From: CADEEV01 sp964442185
GTDB taxonomy: Bacteria; Acidobacteriota; Vicinamibacteria; Fen-336
DNA length: 64,000 nucleotides
NCBI GenBank assembly: GCA_964442185.1
Contig: CAYTWT010000229.1
Location: 4,870 to 68,869, forward strand
Direction: 5' to 3'
Of this stretch, positions 1 through 9,363 are shown one piece after another (the first letter of the stretch is position 1; the number at the start of each line of letters is the position of its first letter). Made by a program: the position numbers and the translations under genes. A model generated the notes under the pieces. The model saw nothing but the letters and a program-made list of their open reading frames with translations. It searched no databases and was not told where the DNA came from.

Positions 1-90
1 GAGATTCTGTTCGGCGCGCTGGAGAACGGCGGAACGGTCACGCTCGGCTTCGACGGCGAGAAGCTCACTTTTTCGACAACTTCCGCTTGA
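1..90 (+). CDS. clpA: ClpA C-terminal end (partial, enters from left edge)
   Basis: Only the last 29 codons and the TGA are present. The residues EILFGALENGGTVTLGF match the conserved tail of ClpA, the Hsp100 unfoldase that feeds the ClpP protease, where an EILFGxLxxGG segment closes the C-terminal D2 small domain. ClpA with ClpS degrades N-degron substrates, which fits the presence of aat and bpt further along this window. The stop codon lies inside the -35 element of the next promoter, so the two transcription units are packed tightly. The call rests on a short segment; another Hsp100 family member such as ClpC is possible. Confidence 0.6.
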   Translation, partial: EILFGALENGGTVTLGFDGEKLTFSTTSA

Positions 91-114
91 CAGCCCGGCC
101 CGAGCGCGTAGTAT
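87..114 (+). promoter_or_regulatory. Sigma70-type promoter for the arginine leader/argC operon
   Basis: A perfect -35 TTGACA (87-92) is followed after 16 bp by TAGTAT (109-114). It overlaps the clpA stop codon. The predicted start of transcription is about 120-122, only a few bases before the leader ATG at 126, so the leader would be almost leaderless. A second TTGACG at 114-119 has no -10 partner at the right distance. Confidence 0.6.
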
Positions 115-125
115 TGACGTTTGCT

Positions 126-203
126 ATGACGGTTCGACCCGCTGTTCGACCGCAGGCCCGCGCGAGGCGGAGCCCGTGTGTCCAGCGGGGAGTGCGCGTC
201 TAG
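126..203 (+). CDS. Arginine-rich leader peptide of the argC operon (25 aa)
   Basis: This short ORF starts at ATG 126 and ends at TAG 201-203. It encodes 25 residues beginning MTVRPAVRPQARARR. Seven of the 25 are arginine (residues 4, 8, 12, 14, 15, 21, 24), including codons CGA, CGA and AGG that should be uncommon in such GC-rich DNA. It lies between a strong promoter and an intrinsic terminator directly upstream of argC, the layout of an amino-acid attenuation leader such as trpL or hisL. No Shine-Dalgarno sequence is visible; the promoter predicts an mRNA start a few bases upstream, so leaderless initiation is likely. The role (ribosome stalling when Arg-tRNA is scarce) is inferred from composition and position. 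Confidence 0.6.
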   Translation: MTVRPAVRPQARARRSPCVQRGVRV

Positions 204-271
204 TCCCAAGCCCAAAGCAAACGGACTGACTCTCACCCGCTGGAGATGGAATCCAGCGGGTTTTTCCTTTT
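138..271 (+). promoter_or_regulatory. Transcription attenuator of the arginine operon
   Basis: Four segments can pair in alternative ways. Segment 1 is cccgctg (138-144), segment 2 tccagcggg (181-189), segment 3 cccgctgga (236-244) and segment 4 tccagcggg (252-260). 1:2 gives 7 bp. 2:3 gives 9 bp, plus 3 more (190-192 with 232-234) beyond a bulged base. 3:4 is the terminator stem. Segments 2 and 4 are identical 9-mers, so 2:3 and 3:4 exclude each other. A ribosome stalled at leader Arg codons 4-15 would leave segment 2 free to form the antiterminator; a ribosome reaching the stop at 201 would cover segment 2 and allow termination. Confidence 0.6.
235..271 (+). terminator. Intrinsic terminator in the argC leader
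   Basis: A perfect 10-bp stem (acccgctgga 235-244 with tccagcgggt 252-261) has a 7-base loop and is followed by ttttt-cc-tttt (261-271). It sits 28 bp before the argC start, so it acts either as an attenuator for the arg operon or as the end of the clpA transcript. Confidence 0.85.
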
Positions 272-299
272 GCCTGCAAGGGCAGCGCGGAGGCATGCG

Positions 300-1274
300 G
301 TGAACGAGGTCGGCGTCTTCGGGGCGACGGGATACGCGGGACGAGAACTGGTCCGGCTTCTCGCCTCGCATCCAATGGCCCGGGTTCGCTTCACCACGGG
401 GACGGGCGTCGGCCATCTGCCCCACGAGCAAGGACTGGCGGAGTCGGCCGACTCGTACTTCCTGTGCCTTCCCCACGGGGTCTCGGGCGGCTATGCCGCG
501 CAGCTGCGGGCGGAGAGACCACAGGCGGTGGTCATCGACCTGTCCGGCGACCTGCGCTTGCCGGATGCCGCGGCCTACGCCACCTGGTACGGCGACGCGC
601 ACCGGGCGCCCGAACTGCTGGGCACGGCGGCCTACGGCCTGACCGAGGTCTATCGCGAGCGGCTTGCCGGTGCGCGCCTCGTGGCCAACCCCGGTTGCTA
701 CGCCACGTCCGTTCTGCTGCCTTTGGTGCCGCTGCTCCGCGCCGGCCTGGTCGACCCCGGCGACATCGTGGTCGATGCCAAGAGTGGCGCCACTGGGGCG
801 GGGCGTGCGCCGAAACAGGAGTTGCTCTTCTGTGAGGTCGCCGACGATCTCTCGGCCTATGCCCCGGGCCGCAGCCACCGCCACGTCGGCGAGATCGAAA
901 GCGTCCTCGAGGAACGCACGGGCCATCGCGTCCAACTGACGTTCTGCCCGCACCTCTTGCCGGTCAAGCGCGGCATCCTTTCGACTCTCTATCTCCGCTC
1001 GCAATCGACACTCGAGGCGCTTCGTGCCGCGCTCGAACGCTTCTACGCCGGCGCGCGTTTCGTGCGCGTGGTCGACACTCCCCCACGCCTCTCGGACGTC
1101 GTCGGCACGAACGACTGCCTGCTTTCAGTCCACGCCGCGGCGCCGGGACGCGTCGTCGTCTTCTCGGCCCTCGACAACCTGCTGAAGGGCGCTTCGGGCC
1201 AGGCACTCCAGAACCTGAACCTCGCGCACGGCTGGGACGAGGCCGCCGGACTTCCCGTAGGGAGGGCCTCGTGA
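300..1274 (+). CDS. argC: N-acetyl-gamma-glutamyl-phosphate reductase
   Basis: ArgC reduces N-acetylglutamyl phosphate to the semialdehyde with NADPH, the third step of arginine synthesis. The protein of 324 aa opens with the Rossmann motif GATGYAG (residues 8-14) and carries the catalytic-cysteine signature NPGCYAT with Cys133. GTG 300 is chosen as start because GGAGG at 289-293 lies 6 bases before it; an upstream in-frame ATG at 246 falls in the loop of the leader terminator and is rejected. The region after the nucleotide-binding motif looks somewhat shorter than in well-known ArgC proteins. It is the first structural gene of an operon preceded by the attenuator and overlaps argB by 4 bp. 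Confidence 0.95.
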   Translation: MNEVGVFGATGYAGRELVRLLASHPMARVRFTTGTGVGHLPHEQGLAESADSYFLCLPHGVSGGYAAQLRAERPQAVVIDLSGDLRLPDAAAYATWYGDAHRAPELLGTAAYGLTEVYRERLAGARLVANPGCYATSVLLPLVPLLRAGLVDPGDIVVDAKSGATGAGRAPKQELLFCEVADDLSAYAPGRSHRHVGEIESVLEERTGHRVQLTFCPHLLPVKRGILSTLYLRSQSTLEALRAALERFYAGARFVRVVDTPPRLSDVVGTNDCLLSVHAAAPGRVVVFSALDNLLKGASGQALQNLNLAHGWDEAAGLPVGRAS

Positions 1275-2032
1275 CGGTGCGCGTGTACAAGCTCGGCGGT
1301 CCGGCCCTCGAAGACCCACGCCTGATCAGCCCGCTGGCGGCTGAGCTGCGGGCCGCTCCGGGCCACGCCGTCCTCGTCCACGGTGGCGGACGCCACATCG
1401 GTCGACTGCTGGCGACGCTCGGGATTGAGTCGCGCTTCGTCGGCGGACGGCGCGAGACCTCGCCGGCGGCGATGGAGGCGATCGAGATGGTGCTTTCCGG
1501 CGTGATCAACAAGGGCCTCGCCTCGGAGTTGACCCGGGCCGGAGTCCGCGCCGTCGGGATCTCGGGACGCGATGGCGGCTTGCTGAACGCGCGTGTCGCC
1601 GCCGGGCTGGGCCGCGTCGGCTGTGACGTGCGCGTCAAGCCGGAGGCGATTCTGGGATTGTGGAGCGCTGGCCTTCTGCCGGTCGTCTCGCCCGTCTCGA
1701 ACGGGCCCGCGGGCGAGGCCCTGAACGTGAACGCAGACGAGGCGGCGCTCGCCCTCGCGACGGCACTCGGGGCTCGCTCGCTGTTCTATCTGTCGGATGT
1801 CGACGGTGTGCGCGTGGGCGAAGCGACCGCCGCCGAGCTCACGCCCCGCGCGGCCGAGGGATTGATCGAAGACGGCAGCATCGACGGCGGCATGGCCCTC
1901 AAGGTACGCGCCGCGCTGATCGCTTCGGAGGCCGGCATCGCCGAGGTCGTGATCGCCGGTCGCGCCCGACTCGAAGGCGGCTTCTGCGGCACGCGCATCA
2001 TTGCCTCCCCCAGGGCGCAGGCCAGCGCATGA
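1271..2032 (+). CDS. argB: Acetylglutamate kinase
   Basis: ArgB phosphorylates N-acetylglutamate (second step of arginine synthesis). The 253-aa protein has the amino-acid-kinase features YKLGGPAL at the N-terminus, the glycine-rich VHGGGRHIG loop around residue 40 and the NVNADEAAL and LSDVDGV segments toward the C-terminus. It lacks the extra N-terminal helix found in arginine-inhibited hexameric enzymes and has the length of the arginine-insensitive E. coli type, so feedback control probably lies elsewhere. GTG 1271 overlaps the argC stop (GTGA) with a GGGAGG sequence just upstream, indicating translational coupling. Confidence 0.93.
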   Translation: MTVRVYKLGGPALEDPRLISPLAAELRAAPGHAVLVHGGGRHIGRLLATLGIESRFVGGRRETSPAAMEAIEMVLSGVINKGLASELTRAGVRAVGISGRDGGLLNARVAAGLGRVGCDVRVKPEAILGLWSAGLLPVVSPVSNGPAGEALNVNADEAALALATALGARSLFYLSDVDGVRVGEATAAELTPRAAEGLIEDGSIDGGMALKVRAALIASEAGIAEVVIAGRARLEGGFCGTRIIASPRAQASA

Positions 2033-3195
2033 GCGCCCTGCTGGGCGTCTACGAACGCGACCTGGTGCTGGCGCGCGGCAAGGGCTCACGGCTCTTCGCC
2101 GCCGACGGCCGGGCTTTTCTCGACTTCGCCGCGGGCATCGGCGTGAACGGCCTGGGTTACGGCGACCCCCGGGTGCTGGCCGCGATCCGCAAACAGGCGG
2201 GGCAGTTGATGCACGCGAGCAACCTGTTCCACACGGAGCCCGCGTCGCGCTTGGCCAAGCGCCTCGCCGCGCTCGCCTTCCCCTCGCGTGTGTTCTTCTG
2301 CAACTCGGGCGCCGAGGCCTGGGAAGGCGCTCTCAAGTTCGCGCGCAAGATCGGGCGGGGCGCGGGCCGCACCGAGTTCCTGTGCTTCGAACGTGCTTTC
2401 CACGGACGGACCATGGGCGCCTTGGCGACAACCTGGAATCCGAAGTACCGCGAGCCCTTCGAGCCGCTCATGCCCGGCGTGCGCTTCCTGCCCTGGGAGG
2501 ATCTCGGCGCCGTGGCCGAGGCGATCACCGACAAGACGGCGGCCGTGATGCTGGAACCCGTCCAGGGCGAGGGTGGGATACGGCCGGCGAGCGCCGGCTT
2601 CCTCCAGGGGCTGCGCGCGCTGACGCAAGAGAGGGGCACGTTGCTCGCCCTCGACGAGGTGCAGTGCGGGCTGGGCCGAACCGGACGACTGTTTGCCTTC
2701 GAGCATGCCGGGATCACGCCCGACATCGTCACGCTCGCGAAGCCGCTCGGCGGCGGCCTGCCGATGGGCGCCATCCTGCTTCGGGAGGAACTGGCCCCGG
2801 CCATCGCGATCGGCGACCACGGCAGCACGTTCGGTGGCAACCCGGTCGCGGCGGCAGCGTCGCTCGCCGTCCTCGACCGCCTGACGGCGCCGGGCTTCCT
2901 GGCGGGCGTGACCCGCCGCGCCGGCTCGCTTCAGCGCGGGCTGCGCAAGCTGGCGCGGCTGTACCCGAAGGCGATCGTCGAGGTGCGCGGCCTCGGTCTG
3001 ATGCTGGGCGTCGAGTTCCACGGCGAGGCGGGTCTAGTTCTGGCCGGGCTTCGCGAGCGCGGCGTGCTCGCGACCAAGGCCGGTGACCGGGTGCTGCGCC
3101 TGCTGCCACCGCTGGTGATCAGGCCCAACGAGATTCGCCAGTTCCTGAGCGCGCTGGGCGCGGTATTGGCTGGAGGCGCCGGTGCGCCTGCGTAA
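2029..3195 (+). CDS. argD: Acetylornithine aminotransferase
   Basis: This PLP enzyme converts N-acetylglutamate semialdehyde to N-acetylornithine with glutamate as amino donor. The 388-aa protein is a class III aminotransferase: FCNSGAEAWEGALKFAR around residue 90, LLALDEVQCGLGRTG with the PLP-ring aspartate near 209, and the Schiff-base lysine Lys238 in TLAKPLGGGLPMGA. ATG 2029 overlaps the argB stop as ATGA. Related ArgD enzymes can also serve as succinyldiaminopimelate aminotransferase, so a second role in lysine synthesis is possible but not shown. Confidence 0.93.
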   Translation: MSALLGVYERDLVLARGKGSRLFAADGRAFLDFAAGIGVNGLGYGDPRVLAAIRKQAGQLMHASNLFHTEPASRLAKRLAALAFPSRVFFCNSGAEAWEGALKFARKIGRGAGRTEFLCFERAFHGRTMGALATTWNPKYREPFEPLMPGVRFLPWEDLGAVAEAITDKTAAVMLEPVQGEGGIRPASAGFLQGLRALTQERGTLLALDEVQCGLGRTGRLFAFEHAGITPDIVTLAKPLGGGLPMGAILLREELAPAIAIGDHGSTFGGNPVAAAASLAVLDRLTAPGFLAGVTRRAGSLQRGLRKLARLYPKAIVEVRGLGLMLGVEFHGEAGLVLAGLRERGVLATKAGDRVLRLLPPLVIRPNEIRQFLSALGAVLAGGAGAPA

Positions 3196-3696
3196 CGCCC
3201 GCGAGGCGGACGTCGCCCCGCTGCTCGCGCTCATCAACGCCTACGCCGATCGCGGCCTGCTGCTGCTTCGAACCGAGGCCTCGCTGCGGGCCCGGCTCCC
3301 GGATTTCGTCGTGGCTGAGGAGGCGGGCGAACTCGTGGCCTGCGGCGCGCTCACGGCCCTCGGCCCCGGCCTCGGCGAGGTTCGCTCGCTCGCGGTTCGC
3401 GAGGACCAGGCCAGCAAAGGCCTCGGCCACCAGATTGTCGAACACCTGCTCGAGTGCGCCCGGGATCGAGGCTTCCGCGAGGTGCTGGCGCTGACGCGCC
3501 GCGTCTCGTTCTTCGAGGCGCTGGGCTTCGAAGTCACGCGCCGCGAGCGCTTCCTCGACAAGCTCGCCGCCGACTGCCGTGCCTGTCCCATGAACCTGTG
3601 CTGCGACGAGACCGCGATGGTGCGCGGCCCGGCCGCGCCCAAGGCCGCATTCACCGCAAACCACGCCGCACCTCGCCAGGAAGGAGTGACGTGCGA

Positions 3697-3700
<4 letters not shown>
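3182..3700 (+). CDS. argA: N-acetylglutamate synthase, short GNAT type
   Basis: A 172-aa GNAT acetyltransferase, probably acetylating glutamate with acetyl-CoA to start the pathway. The acetyl-CoA loop region is DQASKGLGHQIVEHLLECA. The tail has a cysteine pattern (CRACPMNLCCDETAMV) resembling the CxxCPxxxxCDExAM tail of short ArgA-type synthases in Geobacter and relatives. GTG 3182 overlaps argD by 14 bp, and the gene sits where argF is often found. It lacks the kinase-like domain of classical ArgA, so arginine inhibition through that domain is not expected. The substrate is inferred from the tail motif and operon position. Confidence 0.8.
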
Positions 3701-4916
<1,216 letters not shown>

Positions 4917-4920
<4 letters not shown>

Positions 4921-6101
4921 GCATCACGGCGCCGCTCGGCTTCCGCGCCGCGGCCACAGCCTCGGGCGTCAAGCAGGAGGGCCTCGACCTGGCGCTGGTC
5001 GCGGCCGATTGGGGCTGCTCGGCTGCAGCCGTCTTCACGACCAATCGCGCGCAGGCCGCTCCCGTCCTGGTGTCGCGAGAGCACCTGGCCGGGGGCCAGG
5101 CGCGGGCGGTGGTGGTCAATGCCGGTTGCGCCAACGCCGGCACCGGCGACGGGGGCCTCGCCGACGCGCGCGAGATGGCCACGCTGGTGGCCCGCGAACT
5201 GGGTTGCCGACCTTGCGAAGTGGTGGTCGCTTCGACGGGCGTGATCGGCGTGCCGCTGCCGATGCAGAGCGTCCGTGCGGGAATCGCTCAGCTGGTCCCC
5301 TGCCTTTCCCGCGAAGGCGGCGCCGACGCCGCTCGCGCCATCCTCACCACCGACACGCATGCCAAAGAGGTCGTCGTCGAGTTTCCGCTCGACGGCGCGA
5401 CGGCCCGCATCGGCGCGATGGCCAAGGGCTCGGGCATGATCGCGCCCAACATGGCGACGATGCTGGCGTTCTTCACGACCGATGCCGCGATCAGCCCGCA
5501 GCTCCTGCGGGGCGCCCTGCGCGAAGCCGTCGGCGTGAGCCTGAACCGGATCACGGTGGATGGCGACACCTCGACCAACGACATGGCGCTGCTCCTCGCC
5601 AGCGGCGCACTCCCCGCTCGCGCCATTCTCGAAGACGGCTGCGACTACGACGCCTTTCGGGGGGCGCTCACCGAGGCCGCGCGACGGATCGCCGCGCTGA
5701 TCATCCGCGACGGCGAGGGCGCCACGCGCGTGGCCGAGATCCGCGTCGAGGGCGCTGCCAGCACGCTCGATGCCGATCGCATCGCGCGGACCGTCGCTGA
5801 ATCCCCGCTCGTGAAGACCGCGCTCCATGGAGGCGACCCGAACTGGGGCCGGGTGCTGGCGGCCGTGGGCCGCGCCGGGGTCGACTTGGACATGCACCGC
5901 GTGGATCTGTTCCTGGGCGACGTCTGGGTCGCCGAATCCGGCCGCGCGCGGGCGTACGACGAGGCGCGGGCGCGCCAGGCCCTACTCGAGGACCCGATCC
6001 GGATCCGCATCCGCCTCGCGGCCGGCCGCGAGTCGGGTTGGATGTGGACTTGCGACCTGAGTCATGGTTACGTCGACATCAATGCCCACTATCGCAGCTA
6101 G
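4917..6101 (+). CDS. argJ: Glutamate N-acetyltransferase (ornithine acetyltransferase)
   Basis: ArgJ moves the acetyl group from N-acetylornithine to glutamate, recycling it. The predicted chain of 394 aa has the self-cleavage signature AKGSGMIAPNMATML; the bond before Thr181 should be cut to give alpha and beta chains with Thr181 as nucleophile. TTG 4917 overlaps the argG stop and gives the family-typical N-terminus (SITAPLGFRAA); no ATG or GTG start fits. Because a dedicated synthase (argA) is present in the same operon, ArgJ need not be bifunctional here. Confidence 0.92.
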
Positions 6102-6116
6102 CCTCGTGGAGGCCCG

Positions 6117-7517
6117 GTGACGGACAAGCTGTGGGGCGGCAACTACAGCACCGAGCCCGACGCCGCCTTCTGGAGCTTCAACGCGTCCTTTCCGTTTGAT
6201 CGGCGCCTGCTGCCCGAGGAGATCGCGGCCTCGCGCGCCTGGGTGCGCGCCCTGGAGCGATGCGGCGCGCTGCGGGGCGAAGAGTGCGCGGCGCTCGAGG
6301 CCGGCCTCGCGCACGTCCTGGACCGAGCCCGGGCCGACGCCAGCTATCTAGCGCTCGACGCCGAGGACGTTCACAGCTTCGTGGAGACGCGCCTCGCCGA
6401 AAGCGTCGGCGACCTGGCGGGCCAGGCGCATCTGGGCCGCAGCCGTAACGAGCAATCGGTCACGGCGCTGCGGCTGTGGATCCGTGCCCGGATCGACGCG
6501 TTGCGCTCCAAACTGGCGAGGCTCGTCGCGGCACTCGCTGAGCGCGGTCGCGCCGGTAGCCACGCGGTCATGCCGGGTTACACGCATACGCGGGCCGCCG
6601 AGCCGATTACCTTCGGCCACCTCGCGGCGGCTCATGCCTGGGCGCTGGTTCGCGATTTCGATCGTCTGGGCGATGCGCGACGCCGCGCCGACGTCTTGCC
6701 GCTGGGCTCAGGCGCCCTTGCGGGCACGGTCTTGCCGCTGGATCGGGACGCCCTCGCCCGTGACCTCGGCTTCGCGGCCGTGTCGGAGAGCGCGCTCGAT
6801 GCCGTCACCGATCGCGACTTCGTCGCCGAGGTCAGCTTCGCGTGCGCACAACTCCAAGTGCATCTCTCGCGTCTTGCCGAAGACCTGATCCGCTTCTCCG
6901 GACCGGAGTACGGCTTCCTGTCGCTGCCCGAGGCGTTCACCACCGGCTCGAGCCTGATGCCCCAGAAGCAGAACCCCGACGCGCTGGAACTGGTGCGGGC
7001 CAAGGCCGGCCGCAGCGTCGGCCATCTGGTCGCCCTGCTGACCACGATGAAGGGTCTGCCTGCGGGCTATCAAAAGGACCTGCAGGAGGACAAGCAGGCG
7101 GTTTTCGACGCCGCCGACACAGCGCTCGCCTCGCTCACGATCACCACGGGCGTCGTGCAGGGAGTGACCCTGCACCCCGAGCCGATGCGCCGCGCCGCGG
7201 CGGAGCCCGGCCTGATGGCCGCGGGCCTGGCCGTTGCGCTCGCCCGTGACGGCCTGCCCTTTCGCAAGGCGCACGCCCTGGTGGGCGCGCTCGTGGCGGA
7301 AGCGCAGCGCGACAAGACGACGCTGCTGCAGGCCGCGCGCCAGCGCCTCGCGACGCTTGCGCCAGGTGTGGCCGGGGAACTCGACCGCCTCTTCGACCCG
7401 GATGCCGCGGTCGCGGCCCGGCAGGCCGTGGGTGGCACTGCGCCCACGGCGGTGCTGGCCTCGCTCGCTGCCGCGGAGGCCCGCGTGCGCGGCGGAGAAG
7501 CCGCAATCCAGGCGTGA
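6117..7517 (+). CDS. argH: Argininosuccinate lyase
   Basis: ArgH splits argininosuccinate into arginine and fumarate, the last step. The 466-aa protein carries the fumarase/aspartase superfamily signature GSSLMPQKQNPD near residue 280 and the N-terminal substrate loop around GRSRNEQ. GTG 6117 is preceded by GGAGG at 6108-6112. It is the last arginine enzyme in the operon; no argF or carbamoyl-phosphate synthetase gene occurs in this window. The downstream gene aat overlaps by 4 bp and is probably co-transcribed. Confidence 0.94.
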   Translation: MTDKLWGGNYSTEPDAAFWSFNASFPFDRRLLPEEIAASRAWVRALERCGALRGEECAALEAGLAHVLDRARADASYLALDAEDVHSFVETRLAESVGDLAGQAHLGRSRNEQSVTALRLWIRARIDALRSKLARLVAALAERGRAGSHAVMPGYTHTRAAEPITFGHLAAAHAWALVRDFDRLGDARRRADVLPLGSGALAGTVLPLDRDALARDLGFAAVSESALDAVTDRDFVAEVSFACAQLQVHLSRLAEDLIRFSGPEYGFLSLPEAFTTGSSLMPQKQNPDALELVRAKAGRSVGHLVALLTTMKGLPAGYQKDLQEDKQAVFDAADTALASLTITTGVVQGVTLHPEPMRRAAAEPGLMAAGLAVALARDGLPFRKAHALVGALVAEAQRDKTTLLQAARQRLATLAPGVAGELDRLFDPDAAVAARQAVGGTAPTAVLASLAAAEARVRGGEAAIQA

Positions 7518-8206
7518 GCGTCTACCGCCTGGATCGGCGTCTTGTCTTTCCGCACGCGAGCGAAGCCGACGCGAGCGGACTGATCGCCGTCGGGGGCGAC
7601 CTACGGCCCGAAAGGCTGATCCTCGCCTATGCCTCGGGCATCTTCCCCTGGTACTCGAAGGGCCAGCCGATCCTCTGGCACTCTCCCGATCCTCGCCTGG
7701 TGCTTCGCCCAAACGCGTTGCACGTGCCGCGCAGCCTGCGCAAGGTCGCGCGCAAGGCGCCGTACCGCCTGAGCCTGGACACGGCCTTTTGCAAGGTGAT
7801 CGAGGCCTGTGCAGGGACGCCGCGTCCCGGGCAGGAGGAAACCTGGATCACGCGCGAGATGAAGGACGCCTATACCGAGCTGCATCGTCGCGGCGTCGCC
7901 CACTCGGTCGAGGCATGGCGGGAGCAGCGGCTGGTCGGAGGCTTGTACGGCATTTCGCTGGGGGCGGCCTTCTTCGGGGAGTCGATGTTCGCGCTCGAGC
8001 CCGACGCCTCGAAGCTCGCGTTCGTGGCGCTGTGCGAGCAATTCGCCCTCTGGGGTGTAAAGGTCGTGGACTGCCAGGTGTACACGCCGCATCTCGCCCG
8101 CTTCGGCGCCGAAGAGTGGAGTCGGAGACGTTACCTGTCCGAGCTGCACAAGGCGCTGAGAGCCCCGACGCGTCCGGGGCCCTGGAGCTTCGACACGCCC
8201 ACTTAG
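7514..8206 (+). CDS. aat: Leucyl/phenylalanyl-tRNA--protein transferase
   Basis: Aat adds Leu or Phe from aminoacyl-tRNA to proteins with N-terminal Lys or Arg, creating N-degrons for ClpS-ClpAP. The 230-aa protein contains the family hallmark GIFPWYSKGQPILWHSPDPR (near residue 40) and the GGLYGISLGAAFFGESMF segment in the GNAT-like core. GTG 7514 overlaps the argH stop as GTGA, so Aat is made from the arginine operon transcript, linking N-degron tagging to arginine gene expression, at least physically. Confidence 0.94.
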   Translation: MSVYRLDRRLVFPHASEADASGLIAVGGDLRPERLILAYASGIFPWYSKGQPILWHSPDPRLVLRPNALHVPRSLRKVARKAPYRLSLDTAFCKVIEACAGTPRPGQEETWITREMKDAYTELHRRGVAHSVEAWREQRLVGGLYGISLGAAFFGESMFALEPDASKLAFVALCEQFALWGVKVVDCQVYTPHLARFGAEEWSRRRYLSELHKALRAPTRPGPWSFDTPT

Positions 8207-8225
8207 CAAGAAACCCGGAAGCGGT

Positions 8226-8597
8226 TCAGGGGCCCGCGTTGCTCTGACGCAGCCGCCGCGCCATCGCGCGCATGACTTCGAGCGCGAAGCCCGGCACCTG
8301 TGTGACGAGATCGTGAAAAGTCGCTTCGCTGATCGCGACCACGGAGCAGTTCTCGCCCGCGACGGCAGAGGCGCTGCGCGGGGCGGGGTCGACGAGCGCC
8401 ATCTCGCCGAGGAAGCCGCCGGGCCCCACCTTCTCGACCTCGCTGCCGCTCACCTTGAGCAGGACGAAGCCCGAGCGGACGATGTACATGTCGCACCCCG
8501 GCTCCCCCTGCTCGAAGAGCACCCGACCTGGATCCAGGAAGAGCGGAGCCTCCTCCGCCAGCATCAGGGCCTCCATGTAGGTGTGAATCTCAGTCAT
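8226..8597 (-). CDS. Stand-alone cyclic-nucleotide-binding domain protein
   Basis: The 123-aa protein is one Crp-type cyclic nucleotide-binding beta-roll. The phosphate-binding cassette GEMALVDPAPRSASAVA has the Glu and Arg expected for cNMP contact. There is no helix-turn-helix or enzymatic domain, so it could be a small sensor or partner subunit. Its ATG overlaps the 3' end of bpt by 4 bp, so the two are probably translated together. Ligand and target are unknown. Confidence 0.8.
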   Translation of the reverse strand: MTEIHTYMEALMLAEEAPLFLDPGRVLFEQGEPGCDMYIVRSGFVLLKVSGSEVEKVGPGGFLGEMALVDPAPRSASAVAGENCSVVAISEATFHDLVTQVPGFALEVMRAMARRLRQSNAGP

Positions 8598-9331
8598 CGC
8601 GCTTCGAGGCTAGCCCCGGACTTGTGAGCTGTCAAGGCACGAAAGCCCTCGGGCCCGAGCACCTCGCTTCGAAAGAAGGAGGCCTTGTAGCGCATCGTAG
8701 CGGCTTCTGCCACGTGATAGCCCAGGTAGAGCCAAGGCGCTCCTCGCCGCCCGGCTTCATCCAGGAGCCATAGCACGTTGAAGACGCCGGGCGAACGCGC
8801 CGCTTGCGCAGGGTCGAAGTAGAAATAGACCGCCGACAGGGCTAGCGGCGCCACGTCCACGATGCCCACGCCGAGGAGCTTCCCGCCCGCCCGGTATTCC
8901 ACTTCGAGCGTGTCGATCCCGCTCGAATACAAGAACCCCTCGAACTCCTCCAGCGAGCCGTCCATCGAGCCGACGTGGCGGGCGTCGAGATAGGCACGGT
9001 AGAGCTCGAGCTTCTCGCCCGAGGGCTGCGGCGCACCGATCCGGACGCTGACGTCGTGATTTCGCTGCCGGGCCCGTCGCTGTGCTCGCGAGGGTGCAAA
9101 ACCGGCCACCGGCACGCGCAGCATGCGACAGGCGGAGCAACTCTCGCACACGGGGCGGTAGAAGACCGGGCCCATGCGCCGGAAGTTGAGATCCATGAGC
9201 GCGTGATAGACAGGCGCCGAGAGCGGCCTGGGCACGAGCGTCAGATGACGCGCCTCGCGGCCGGGAAGGTACGGGCACGGGAAGGCCTCACCGGGTTCGG
9301 GACTCGCGCGCACGAGCGCGGCCTCGAGCAT
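8594..9331 (-). CDS. bpt: Aspartate/glutamate leucyltransferase (Bpt, ATE family)
   Basis: Bpt transfers Leu from Leu-tRNA to N-terminal Asp or Glu, the second leucylation route of the bacterial N-degron pathway. The 245-aa protein has the N-terminal cysteine cluster typical of the ATE fold (FPCPYLPGREARHL, then VCESCSACRMLRVPV) and the C-terminal LYLGYHVAEAATMRYKASF segment. It faces aat, the Lys/Arg-specific enzyme, across about 0.4 kb. The stop overlaps the downstream cNMP-domain gene. Bacterial homologues are mostly Leu rather than Arg transferases; which aminoacyl-tRNA is used cannot be read directly here. Confidence 0.9.
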   Translation of the reverse strand: MLEAALVRASPEPGEAFPCPYLPGREARHLTLVPRPLSAPVYHALMDLNFRRMGPVFYRPVCESCSACRMLRVPVAGFAPSRAQRRARQRNHDVSVRIGAPQPSGEKLELYRAYLDARHVGSMDGSLEEFEGFLYSSGIDTLEVEYRAGGKLLGVGIVDVAPLALSAVYFYFDPAQAARSPGVFNVLWLLDEAGRRGAPWLYLGYHVAEAATMRYKASFFRSEVLGPEGFRALTAHKSGASLEAR

Positions 9332-9363
9332 CTGCGTCAGCGCCGCGTGCCGCTCCAGCTCCC

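Noticed and set aside
114..130. Alternative promoter TTGACG at 114 with tatgac at 125
   Set aside because: The spacing is only 5 bp; TTGACA (87) with TAGTAT (109) is far better.
129..150. tRNA-like T-loop sequence ggttcgaccc
   Set aside because: No acceptor, D or anticodon stems can be built around it; it is part of the arginine leader ORF.
246..299. Longer argC starting at ATG 246
   Set aside because: The ATG lies in the loop of the leader terminator and lacks a ribosome site; GTG 300 has GGAGG six bases upstream and gives the normal ArgC N-terminus.
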